Origin: DASUDX01 sp036275365
GTDB taxonomy: Bacteria > Pseudomonadota > Gammaproteobacteria > Nevskiales > Nevskiaceae
Direction of reading: 5' to 3'
DNA: 15,829 nucleotides
Assembly (NCBI GenBank): GCA_036275365.1
Contig: DASUDX010000075.1
Span: 1 to 15,829 of the forward strand
The notes under the pieces: model-generated
What the model saw: the letters and a program-made list of their open reading frames with translations, nothing else
Databases searched by the model: none
What the model was told of the DNA's origin: nothing
Made by a program: the position numbers and the translations under genes
Shown: in pieces, positions 8,042-14,564 of the stretch
Position numbering within the stretch: the first letter of the stretch is position 1
Layout of the letters: the number at the start of each line of letters is the position of its first letter

Positions 8042-8097
8042 CCCGCGGGGCCTGCCGGTCTACCGGTCGGCCCGCGGGTGCCGCTGGTCTTCCGGCA
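8042..8097 (+). terminator. Two adjacent GC hairpins after gap
   Basis: CCCGCGGG (8042-8049) pairs with CCCGCGGG (8071-8078), with an inner CC/GG step and a CCGG/CCGG tip, giving a long nearly complete stem-loop. Directly after it TGCCG (8079-8083) pairs with CGGCA (8093-8097). The structures begin 24 bases after the gap stop codon. No T-tract follows, so they may be a rho-type or partial terminator, or an mRNA 3' stabiliser that sets the ratio between gap and the pilus genes. Confidence 0.5.
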
Positions 8098-8133
8098 GCA
8101 CCGCGCGCGCCGGCGCCGGGCTGCAATCGCCGC

Positions 8134-8406
8134 ATGGCAAGAGCGGCGATCCTCGGGTGGGGGCTGTGTGGGCTGCTGGTGGCGGCGTCGGCGGCTGCCA
8201 CCGGGCGCTCCACGGGGGCAGAACGACTGACGGTCGGCCTGCGTCTGGTCGAACCCTGCACCGTAACCCGCACGGACCGCGCCGCGCCGCACATCCACTG
8301 CGCAGGCGCGAGCCCAAGCCGTGTGGAGTGGCCGGAGCCGATGCGGGGTCCTTCCCCGGTGCCGGCCCTGCCAGCAGGGTCCAGGATTCTCCTGATCGAG
8401 TTCTGA
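8134..8406 (+). CDS. Small exported protein, possible minimal SCPU-like pilus accessory subunit
   Basis: I do not recognise a named family. The 90-residue product starts with a good signal peptide (ARAAILGWGLCGLLVAASA, likely cut after ASA or AAA near residue 20-22). The mature part has LTVGLRLVEPCTVTR, which matches in pattern the first strand and first cysteine of the neighbouring pilin (ARLTITKECEVG). A second cysteine follows in IHCAGAS, then a Pro-rich stretch, and the protein ends in the alternating strand RILLIEF with a terminal Phe, as SCPU subunits do. At about half the normal length it cannot hold a whole SCPU fold. It could be a reduced subunit, an assembly factor or a decayed pilin. 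The RBS is poor and the ATG at 8134 is the only good start. It lies first in the pilus block, 87 bases before the pilin start. Confidence 0.6.
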   Translation: MARAAILGWGLCGLLVAASAAATGRSTGAERLTVGLRLVEPCTVTRTDRAAPHIHCAGASPSRVEWPEPMRGPSPVPALPAGSRILLIEF

Positions 8407-8480
8407 GCAGATTTTCCCCTATCGTCCGTCGCGGTTGACGGACAAACTTTGCCCAGTGGTTCCTACAGGCATTGTTAAAT

Positions 8481-8486
8481 AGGGAG
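8481..8486 (+). promoter_or_regulatory. Ribosome-binding site that sets the pilin start
   Basis: AGGGAG lies 7 bases before the GTG at 8494 but only 1 base before the TTG at 8488 and 13 before the GTG at 8500. The spacing selects GTG 8494 as the start of the SCPU pilin. Confidence 0.6.
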
Positions 8487-8493
8487 ATTGACC

Positions 8494-9033
8494 GTGACCG
8501 TGACCCGTTTCGCCGCGCTGCTTGGCGCTGGCGCCGCTTTGGTGCTGCCCTCTGTCCTGACCGCCGGCACGCCGCCGCTGGCCAGCCCGCAGACGACGAC
8601 CTTCGAGGCCCGTCTGACCATCACCAAGGAATGCGAGGTGGGCACGGTCGGCAATATCGACTTCACCCCGGCGGATGGCGTCGGCTTCCTGACCAGCGAG
8701 CTGACCGCCACCACCACCATCGCCGTCGGCTGCACCAAGGGCACCGAGGCGGCCGTCAAGCTCGACGATGGTGCCAATTTCTCCGGCACCCGCCGCATGC
8801 GTAACGGCACCGACTTCATCGCCTACGAGCTGTTCTCCGATGCGGGATACACCACGCCCTGGGACAGCACCGACTTCCCGACCGTGACCGGCACCGGTGG
8901 GGTGACCGGCACTGCCACCTCGGGCACCGCGGATCGTGACCAGATGCTGACCGTCTATGGTCGCGTGCCCAGTCAGGACACCGGCGCCCCCGGCGACTAC
9001 GTCGACACGGTGACGGTGTCGGTCGAGTTCTGA
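8494..9033 (+). CDS. Spore coat U (SCPU) domain pilin, Csu-type major subunit
   Basis: A 179-residue exported protein of the SCPU family, which forms the structural subunits of archaic (Csu-type) chaperone-usher pili. The signal peptide spans about residues 1-24 (TRFAALLGAGAALVLPSVLTA). The mature part has a donor-strand-like N-terminus, FEARLTITKECEVG with Cys47, then IDFTPADG, and Cys80 in IAVGCTKG. The Cys47-Cys80 spacing fits the conserved SCPU disulfide. The C-terminus is the family hallmark YGRVPSQDTGAPGDYVDTV, then TVSVEF. Being the only full single-domain SCPU gene in the cluster, it is probably the shaft subunit. The chaperone gene follows after 5 bases. GTG is chosen as start from RBS spacing. 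Secretion would be by Sec, with folding by donor-strand complementation in the periplasm. Confidence 0.9.
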   Translation: MTVTRFAALLGAGAALVLPSVLTAGTPPLASPQTTTFEARLTITKECEVGTVGNIDFTPADGVGFLTSELTATTTIAVGCTKGTEAAVKLDDGANFSGTRRMRNGTDFIAYELFSDAGYTTPWDSTDFPTVTGTGGVTGTATSGTADRDQMLTVYGRVPSQDTGAPGDYVDTVTVSVEF

Positions 9034-9038
9034 AGGCC

Positions 9039-9773
9039 GTGCCGCCCCGCCTGGCCGGCGCGGCGGCCCTGCTTCTGGCCGGACTCTGGGCGGGCTCCGC
9101 CGCCGCCACCGTTCTGCAGCTGGTGCCGATCCCGGTGGAGCTCGCGGCGGGCGACTCCAGTGCCGTGCTGACCATCGGCAACCGCGGCTCCGAGCCGGTG
9201 CAGCTGCAGATCCGCAGCTTCGTCTGGACCCAGGAGGACGGCGAGGACCGGCTGGTGCCGACCCGCGAGCTGGTGGTCAGTCCGCCGATCGCCGAGATCG
9301 GACCCGGGCAGAGCCTGAGCGCCCGGCTGGTGCGCACCCAGCCGCTGCCGGTCAGGGCCGAGCAGAGCTACCGCGTATGGATTGACGAACTGCCGCGTGC
9401 CGCCGACGAGGGCGGCGCTCAGCGTGCCCTGAGGATGCTGATGCGATATTCGGTGCCGGTATTTGTCGGCACCCCGCGCAGCGCCGGGCCAGCGCCACTG
9501 GAGTGGCGGCTGCAGGCCGGAGCGGCCTCGCGGCTGTGGGCCGAGAACCGCGGTGGCCGGCGCGAGCGCGTCTCGGCGCTGAGCCTTGCGCCGCTGGCGG
9601 GGCCGGCGGCCGCGCAGACGGTGGCCGAGGGCCTCGCCGGCTATGTGCTGGCGGGCCAGCAGCGGGCCTGGACGCTGGCCGCGCCGGTCGAGGCCGGCAG
9701 CCGCTATCGTCTGCGCTTCCGTACCGAGGCCGGCGAGCAGGAGGCCGAGCTTGCAGCGGTGCCGGCGCCCTGA
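9039..9773 (+). CDS. Periplasmic pilus chaperone, PapD/CsuC-like
   Basis: A 244-residue periplasmic chaperone that caps pilus subunits by donating a beta strand and delivers them to the usher. The signal peptide is about residues 1-23 (ending WAGSAAA). The N-terminal Ig-like domain shows LQLVPIPVELAAGDSSAVLT, a conserved TIGNRGSEPVQLQIRSFVWTQ pattern and VVSPPIAEIGPGQSLSARLVR. YRVWIDELP and RYSVPVFVG close the first domain, as in PapD-type chaperones. The C-terminal domain (about 150-244) is less conserved. The GTG start at 9039 has GAAGG (9032-9036) just upstream and overlaps none of the pilin. The usher start overlaps the end of this gene. CsuC-like is assigned from the SCPU context. Confidence 0.9.
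   Translation: MPPRLAGAAALLLAGLWAGSAAATVLQLVPIPVELAAGDSSAVLTIGNRGSEPVQLQIRSFVWTQEDGEDRLVPTRELVVSPPIAEIGPGQSLSARLVRTQPLPVRAEQSYRVWIDELPRAADEGGAQRALRMLMRYSVPVFVGTPRSAGPAPLEWRLQAGAASRLWAENRGGRRERVSALSLAPLAGPAAAQTVAEGLAGYVLAGQQRAWTLAAPVEAGSRYRLRFRTEAGEQEAELAAVPAP
9739..9744 (+). promoter_or_regulatory. Consensus Shine-Dalgarno for the usher
   Basis: A perfect AGGAGG lies inside the chaperone gene, exactly 6 bases before TTG 9751 in the usher frame. It supports a TTG start that overlaps the chaperone, rather than the GTG at 9793. Confidence 0.6.
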
Positions 9774-12198
9774 TCGGGCCCGCCCGGGGCCTGTGCTGAT
9801 CGGCCTGGCCACCCTGATGCTGAGCGAGGCGGCCCTGTCCGCCTCGCTGCGCTGGCGCAGCACGGCTCCCGAGCTGCAGCCGGCGCTGCCGCCCAGCGGG
9901 CTGCGGTTGAGCCCGCGCCTGGCGCCGTCCAGCAGCCCCTCGCCCGCGGCGCGCGGCCTCGATCAGGACCTCTATCTCCAGGTGTTCGTCAACGGCCAGG
10001 ACAGCGGTCTGATCTCGCCGTTCCAGCTGCGCGGTGGCGCGCTGTGGGGCGATCCGGACGAGTTGCGACGGCTCGGTCTGGTCCTGCCGGAGACCCTGGG
10101 TTCGCAGAGCCTGCCGCTATCGGCCATCAACGGCCTGACCGTGGAGCTGGACATGCTGCGCCAGCAGCTGCGTCTGGGCTGGCCCGCCGAGCGTCTGGCC
10201 GGCACCCGCTTCGATGCGGCGCGCGCCACCGAGCTGCAGCCGCAGGTCACCCCGGGGGTGGTGCTCAACTACGATCTCTACGCCCAGCAGCGCGAGTCAT
10301 CGGCCGACGCCGGGACCCTGCGCAGTGGCTCCGGCCTGTTCGAGCTGCGCGGGTTCGGCCAGCGCGGCCAGTGGCTGCAGAGCGGTCTCTGGCGCAGCCG
10401 CGCCGAGGAGGCAGGCGGTGACGGCTGGTTGCGCCTGCAGTCCACCTGGTTCCATACCGATGCCGAGCGGCTGGAAAGCTGGCAGGTCGGCGATCTGATT
10501 TCCGGGGCCAGCCTGTCGTGGACGCAGCCGGTCCGCCTGGGCGGCGTGCAGTGGCAGCGCAATTTCCGCCTGCAGCCCCAGCTGATCACCTTTCCCCTGC
10601 CGACGGTGGAGGGCACGGTGGCGGTGCCCTCGACCGTGGATGTGCTGGTCAACCAGGTCCGACAGTTCTCCCAGCCGGTGCAGCCCGGCCCGTTTCTGGT
10701 GGAGAACCTGCCGGTGATCACCGGCCAGGGCGAGATCCAGGTGGTGGTGCGCGATGCCCTCGGCCGCGAGCAGGTCAGCCTGCTGCCGTTCTATGCGAGT
10801 TCGCGCCTGTTGCGGCCCGGGCTGCGCGACTTCTCCCTGGAAACCGGCTGGCTGCGCCGCAGCTTTGGCCAGCGCTCGGCCGACTATGGCGAGCGGCCGG
10901 TGGCGCTGGCCAGCCTGCGCCAGGGCTGGGCCGACAGCCTGACCCTGGAAGCCCATGCCGAGCTCGGCCCCGAGCTGGTCAACGGCGGGCTCGGGGGCGT
11001 CCTGCGCCTCGGCGGCTGGGGGCTGGGATCGCTGGCCCTCGCCTACGGGCGGGACGACCGCGGCGAGGGACTGCAGACCCATTACGGCTACCAGTGGACC
11101 GCGCGCCGCTTCGGCCTGTCGGCCAGCGGCAGCCAGGCCGGACGCGGCTACCGCAATCTGGCGAGTCTGGAGGGCCTGAGCCTGCCGCCGCGACAGCTGC
11201 ACCAGCTGGTCGCCTCCTTCGGCCTGGGGCGGGTGGGTCTGAGCCTGGGCTGGATCGATCTGCGGGCCGCCGAGGGACTGCGCACCCATCTCGCCACGCT
11301 CTCCGCCTCGGCCACCCTGGGTGCCGGCTGGTCGGCCTTCGCCAGTCTGATCACCGGCCTGGAGCGGGCCGATCGGGATGCCCTCGCGCTGGGGGTGCGC
11401 CACTATTTCGGGCGGCAGCGCTCGCTCTCCGCCACCCGCCAGCACCGCGAGGGCGGCGCCGATCTGACCCTGGTGCAGGCGGTGCAGGCGCTGCCCGCAC
11501 AGGGTGTGGGGGCCGGCTGGCAGCTGCAGGCCGCCGAGTCCGGGCGCGTCCAGGCGGCAGCGGCCTACCGCTTTCCGGCCCTCACCGCCGGCCTCGGCCG
11601 CTTCGAGGATCGCGGACCCGACACCAGCTATGCCGAGCTCGGCGGGGCCCTGGCCTGGCTCGCCTGTGCCTGCGCCCCGCGCGCCGCCAACCGGATCGAC
11701 GACAGCTTCATCCTGGTGGATACCGGCCTGCCCGGCGTACCGGTGCTGCACGAGAACCGGGCCGTGGGCATCAGCGACGACGACGGCCTGCTGCTGGTGC
11801 CGGGCGCGCTGTCGCTGGTCCGCAACCAGATCGCCATCGATCCCCGTGGCCTGGCCCTGGATGTGACCGTGCCCAAGGTTCGCGAGACGGTGGTGCCGCG
11901 CGAGCGCAGCGGCGTCTATCTCGACCTCGGCATCCGCCAGCAGCCGGCGGCCCTGCTGGAGCTGCAGCAGCCGGACGGCACACCGGTACCGCTGGGCGCC
12001 CGCCTGACCCTCAACGCGGAGCCGATCGACGCGGTGGTGGGATACGACGGACTGGCCTATGTCCATCCCCGCGAGGGTCACAACCAGCTGCAGGTGCGCT
12101 GGGAGGGCGGGGCCTGTGAGGTGCCGTTCACCCATGTGTCACGCCCGGGCGAGCTGGTTCAGCACGGTCCGCTGCGCTGCGAGGTGCAGGCCCCATGA
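9751..12198 (+). CDS. Outer-membrane pilus usher, FimD/CsuD-like
   Basis: An outer-membrane usher that receives chaperone-subunit complexes and polymerises the pilus through its beta-barrel pore. From TTG 9751 it is 815 residues, a normal length for Csu-type ushers. The start gives a basic n-region (RCRRPDRARPGP), the core VLIGLATLML and a cut near ALSA; a GTG start at 9793 would leave a signal peptide with no positive charge. A Pro/Ser-rich linker (about 35-68) precedes the usher N-terminal domain (DLYLQVFVNGQ). Then come the barrel with its plug (FPLPTVEGTVAVPSTVDVLV region), and LACACAPRAANRIDDSFILV with VDTGLPGVPVLHENRAVG. The C-terminal domain has a Cys pair (ACEVPF, LRCEV). It overlaps the chaperone by 23 bases, and the downstream adhesin by 4 (ATGA). 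Confidence 0.92.
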   Translation: MQRCRRPDRARPGPVLIGLATLMLSEAALSASLRWRSTAPELQPALPPSGLRLSPRLAPSSSPSPAARGLDQDLYLQVFVNGQDSGLISPFQLRGGALWGDPDELRRLGLVLPETLGSQSLPLSAINGLTVELDMLRQQLRLGWPAERLAGTRFDAARATELQPQVTPGVVLNYDLYAQQRESSADAGTLRSGSGLFELRGFGQRGQWLQSGLWRSRAEEAGGDGWLRLQSTWFHTDAERLESWQVGDLISGASLSWTQPVRLGGVQWQRNFRLQPQLITFPLPTVEGTVAVPSTVDVLVNQVRQFSQPVQPGPFLVENLPVITGQGEIQVVVRDALGREQVSLLPFYASSRLLRPGLRDFSLETGWLRRSFGQRSADYGERPVALASLRQGWADSLTLEAHAELGPELVNGGLGGVLRLGGWGLGSLALAYGRDDRGEGLQTHYGYQWTARRFGLSASGSQAGRGYRNLASLEGLSLPPRQLHQLVASFGLGRVGLSLGWIDLRAAEGLRTHLATLSASATLGAGWSAFASLITGLERADRDALALGVRHYFGRQRSLSATRQHREGGADLTLVQAVQALPAQGVGAGWQLQAAESGRVQAAAAYRFPALTAGLGRFEDRGPDTSYAELGGALAWLACACAPRAANRIDDSFILVDTGLPGVPVLHENRAVGISDDDGLLLVPGALSLVRNQIAIDPRGLALDVTVPKVRETVVPRERSGVYLDLGIRQQPAALLELQQPDGTPVPLGARLTLNAEPIDAVVGYDGLAYVHPREGHNQLQVRWEGGACEVPFTHVSRPGELVQHGPLRCEVQAP

Positions 12199-13214
12199 AC
12201 AGGCCGCGCCTGCTCCTGCTTCTGCTGCTGGTTGCCACCCCGCTGCGCGCCGATCTGCTGTGCACGGTCGGCGGCGTGTCGGATCTCGACTTCGGTGCGG
12301 TCTCGCCGCTGGAGACCCTGCCCACCGATGTCAGCGCCAGCCTGACCCTGACCTGCCAGGCCGAGCGCCGGGACATCCAGGGCCCCACCGGCAACACCCG
12401 CGATGTCACCCTGTGCCTGAGCTATGACAACGGCAGCGCCGGCGCCAGCCCCGGCGGCAACCGCCAGCTGCTCGCCGGCACCGAGGCCGCGATCTACGAC
12501 CTCTACACCGACACGGCCTATGGACCTGAGCACTGGGGCAGCCGCACCGGTGTGCCCACCGGGGTGGTGCGCCAAGCCGGGCTGAGCCTGGTCAAGCCGC
12601 CGCCGCAGGTCGACAACACCGATCCGGTCAGCGTCATCGTGCCGGTGTTTGCCCGCCTGTTCCCCAACCAGAACACCCTCTCGCCCGCGCTCTACAGCAG
12701 CGTGCTCGGGCTCACCGTCGAGGCCTTCTGGGGCAGCGGCCCCCGCGCCAAGACCGACTGCCTGCCCGGTGATGTCCCCGAGCAGACGCTGCTCGAATCC
12801 CAGCCGGTGCGGGTCGACTACCAGAAGGAATGCCGGGTGGCGAGCGTCGGCGCGCTCGACTTCGGCAGCAGTGGCCTGCTCACCCAGGCCCTGGACGCCA
12901 GCACCAGCGTCAGTGTCGCCTGCACGGTCAGCACCCCCTTCAGCATCGGCCTCGGACCCGGCAGCGGCGCCAGCGTCACCGACCGCCGTCTGACCCGCCA
13001 GGGCAGCCCGGCGGCCCAGGTCTCCTACGGCCTGTACCGCGATGCCGCGCGCAGCCAGAACTGGGGCAATGACACCCTCGGCGGCAGCGACACCGTCAAC
13101 GGCACCGGCAGCGGCAGTGCGATGACCTTCCCGATCCACGGCCGGGTGCCCTCGCAGGACACCCCGGAGCCCGGGGAGTATCGCGACCTCGTCACCCTCA
13201 CCGTGGTGTTCTGA
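12195..13214 (+). CDS. Two-domain SCPU tip adhesin, CsuE-like
   Basis: A 339-residue exported protein with two tandem SCPU domains, the architecture and size of the CsuE tip adhesin that binds hydrophobic abiotic surfaces. The signal peptide is residues 1-19 (RPRLLLLLLLVATPLRA). Domain 1 (about 20-180) starts LLCTVGGVSDLDFGAVSP, with several cysteines and VSVIVPVFARLFPNQNTLSP; domain 2 (about 200-339) starts VRVDYQKECRVASVGALDFG and ends in HGRVPSQDTPEPGEYRDLV, then TLTVVF. The end of domain 2 is nearly identical in wording to the end of the pilin at 8494, suggesting duplication from a shared subunit. Domain 2 would dock to the shaft by donor-strand exchange and domain 1 would face the surface. 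The ATG overlaps the usher stop as ATGA, so expression is coupled. Confidence 0.9.
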   Translation: MNRPRLLLLLLLVATPLRADLLCTVGGVSDLDFGAVSPLETLPTDVSASLTLTCQAERRDIQGPTGNTRDVTLCLSYDNGSAGASPGGNRQLLAGTEAAIYDLYTDTAYGPEHWGSRTGVPTGVVRQAGLSLVKPPPQVDNTDPVSVIVPVFARLFPNQNTLSPALYSSVLGLTVEAFWGSGPRAKTDCLPGDVPEQTLLESQPVRVDYQKECRVASVGALDFGSSGLLTQALDASTSVSVACTVSTPFSIGLGPGSGASVTDRRLTRQGSPAAQVSYGLYRDAARSQNWGNDTLGGSDTVNGTGSGSAMTFPIHGRVPSQDTPEPGEYRDLVTLTVVF

Positions 13215-13220
13215 GCCGGC

Positions 13221-13254
13221 CGCGCCGGACACTCCCGGCGCGAGCGTTTATCCT
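13221..13254 (+). terminator. GC hairpin with T-rich tail after the adhesin gene
   Basis: CGCGCCGG (13221-13228) pairs perfectly with CCGGCGCG (13235-13242) around ACACTC, starting 6 bases after the adhesin stop. A weakly T-rich tail AGCGTTTATCCTTT follows. It probably ends the pilus operon. The same stretch also holds a possible promoter for pgk: CGGACA (13226-13231) and TATCCT (13249-13254) with 17-bp spacing, four of six matches each. Both readings cannot be equally strong. Confidence 0.45.
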
Positions 13255-13281
13255 TTCGCGCTGGGCGCCTCGTCGCAGCAG

Positions 13282-13339
13282 CCGGGGTGTCCCCCGAGCG
13301 CGCGGCTCCGATCGCGGGCGCTGGCCCGGGCCACCCCGG
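13282..13339 (+). other. Long-range inverted repeat in the region upstream of pgk
   Basis: CCGGGGTG (13282-13289) pairs with CACCCCGG (13332-13339), enclosing a perfect 12-bp palindrome TGGCCCGGGCCA (13322-13333) that would compete with it. GC-rich pairing is easy to find by chance here, so function is uncertain. The 240 bases between the adhesin and pgk hold no supported gene. Confidence 0.35.
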
Positions 13340-13381
13340 TATCGTTGCTGCCTCATGCCTCGGGCTGCCGCCCGCGCCGGT

Positions 13382-13414
13382 GCGTACGAAAGTGCCGCTG
13401 GCGCTTTCGTACGC
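13382..13414 (+). other. 15-bp hairpin 40 bases upstream of pgk
   Basis: GCGTACGAAAG (13382-13392) pairs perfectly with CTTTCGTACGC (13404-13414). Inside it a T-G wobble (13393 with 13403) and GCC/GGC continue the stem to a 3-nt GCT loop. This gives 15 pairs in a 33-base element with no bulge. No T-tract follows, which argues against a simple intrinsic terminator. It may be a leader structure of pgk, a protein-binding dyad or a transcript-end stabiliser. Confidence 0.7.
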
Positions 13415-13454
13415 TCACCCACCGACGACCCTCACGCCTCTCCACGGAACCCCG

Positions 13455-14561
13455 ATGACCGTTCTTCGCCTCAGCGATCTCGACCTGGCCGGCAAGCGCC
13501 TGCTGATCCGCCAGGATCTGAATGTGCCGATCAGCAACGGCCGCATCACTTCCGATGCCCGGCTGCGCGCCAGCCTGCCGACCCTGCGGCTGGCGCTGGA
13601 GCGCGGCGCCTCGGTGTTGGTGGTGAGCCATCTGGGCCGGCCCAAGGCCGGCAAGTTCGATCCGGAGCATTCGCTCACCCCGGTGGCCGGCTGGCTCTCC
13701 GAGCACCTCGGCCGCACGGTGCCGCTGGTCAGCAACTGGATCGAGGGCGTGGCGCTGGAACCGGGCCAGATCGCGCTGGGCGAGAACACCCGTTTCCTCA
13801 AGGGCGAGAAGGAGGATGACGAGGCGCTGGCGCGCAAGATGGCGGCGCTCTGCGACATCTATGTGATGGACGCCTTCGGCACCGCCCATCGCGCCGAATG
13901 CTCGACCCATGGCGCCGGCAAGTTCGCGCCCATCGCCTGCGCCGGTCCGCTGCTGGCCGCCGAGCTCGATGCTCTGGGCCGCGCCCTGGCCACGCCGCGG
14001 CGGCCGCTGGCGGTGATCGTCGGCGGCGGCATCGCCAACACCTTCCTCGCCGCCACCGGCAAGCCGGTGGGCAAGAGTCTGTACGAGAAGGACATGCTCG
14101 ACACCGCCCGCGAGATCCTCGCGCAGATCCGCGCCCGCGGCGGCGACATCCCGCTGCCGGTGGATGTGGTGGTGGCGCCCGAGTTCTCCGCCGAGGCCCA
14201 CGCCGAGACCCGCCGGGTGGAGGATGTGGAGGCCGACGAGATGATTCTCGACATCGGCCCGAAGACCGCGGCGATGCTCGCCGAACAGCTCAGGAGCTGC
14301 GGCACCATCGTCTGGAACGGACCGGTGGGCGTGTTCGAATTCGACAGCTTCGCCGCCGGCACCCAGGTGCTGGCCGAGGCGATCGCGGCCTCCTCGGCCT
14401 TCTCGCTGGCGGGCGGCGGTGACACCCTGGCGGCGATGGACAAGTTCAAGGTCTACGACCGCCTGAGCTATGTCTCCACCGGCGGCGGCGCCTTCCTCGA
14501 GTTCCTCGAAGGCAAGAAGCTGCCGGCGGTCGCCATGCTGGAGGCCCGCGCAAGCGGCTGA
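13455..14561 (+). CDS. pgk: Phosphoglycerate kinase with an internal deletion of the catalytic lysine segment
   Basis: Phosphoglycerate kinase interconverts 1,3-bisphosphoglycerate + ADP and 3-phosphoglycerate + ATP. The signature LLIRQDLNVP (16-25), SHLGRP, ENTRF, DAFGTAHR, GGGIANTF, the WNGPVGVFE loop and AGGGDT are all present. The product has 368 residues, where homologues I recall have about 387-391. The shortfall is at one place: after RPLAVIVGG (residue 191) the sequence passes directly to GIANTF. Known PGKs have a segment of about 23-25 residues here, starting with the invariant GxKVxxK motif and ending LIVGG. The lost segment holds the two lysines equivalent to human Lys215 and Lys219, the latter important in phosphoryl transfer. 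The frame is intact on both sides. The product is therefore probably inactive or strongly impaired, unless the gap is a sequence error. The ATG at 13455 matches the family start. Confidence 0.9.
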   Translation: MTVLRLSDLDLAGKRLLIRQDLNVPISNGRITSDARLRASLPTLRLALERGASVLVVSHLGRPKAGKFDPEHSLTPVAGWLSEHLGRTVPLVSNWIEGVALEPGQIALGENTRFLKGEKEDDEALARKMAALCDIYVMDAFGTAHRAECSTHGAGKFAPIACAGPLLAAELDALGRALATPRRPLAVIVGGGIANTFLAATGKPVGKSLYEKDMLDTAREILAQIRARGGDIPLPVDVVVAPEFSAEAHAETRRVEDVEADEMILDIGPKTAAMLAEQLRSCGTIVWNGPVGVFEFDSFAAGTQVLAEAIAASSAFSLAGGGDTLAAMDKFKVYDRLSYVSTGGGAFLEFLEGKKLPAVAMLEARASG

Positions 14562-14564
14562 ACC

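Noticed and set aside
8407..8480. Promoter directly upstream of the pilin (TTGACG at 8435-8440)
   Set aside because: The -35-like box is good but no -10-like box lies at 16-18 bases, and no sigma-54 pattern was found, so it was not called.
10297..12135. Minus-strand open frame of 612 codons opposite the usher
   Set aside because: Low-complexity translation rich in Gln, Gly and Ala; the usher on the other strand is well supported.
13287..13454. N-terminal extension of pgk from an upstream GTG
   Set aside because: The extension has no similarity to PGK, runs through the hairpin at 13382-13414, and the ATG at 13455 matches the family start.
14016..14033. Frameshift as explanation for the short PGK
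   Set aside because: The reading frame matches the PGK family on both sides of the junction without a shift, so an in-frame deletion fits better.
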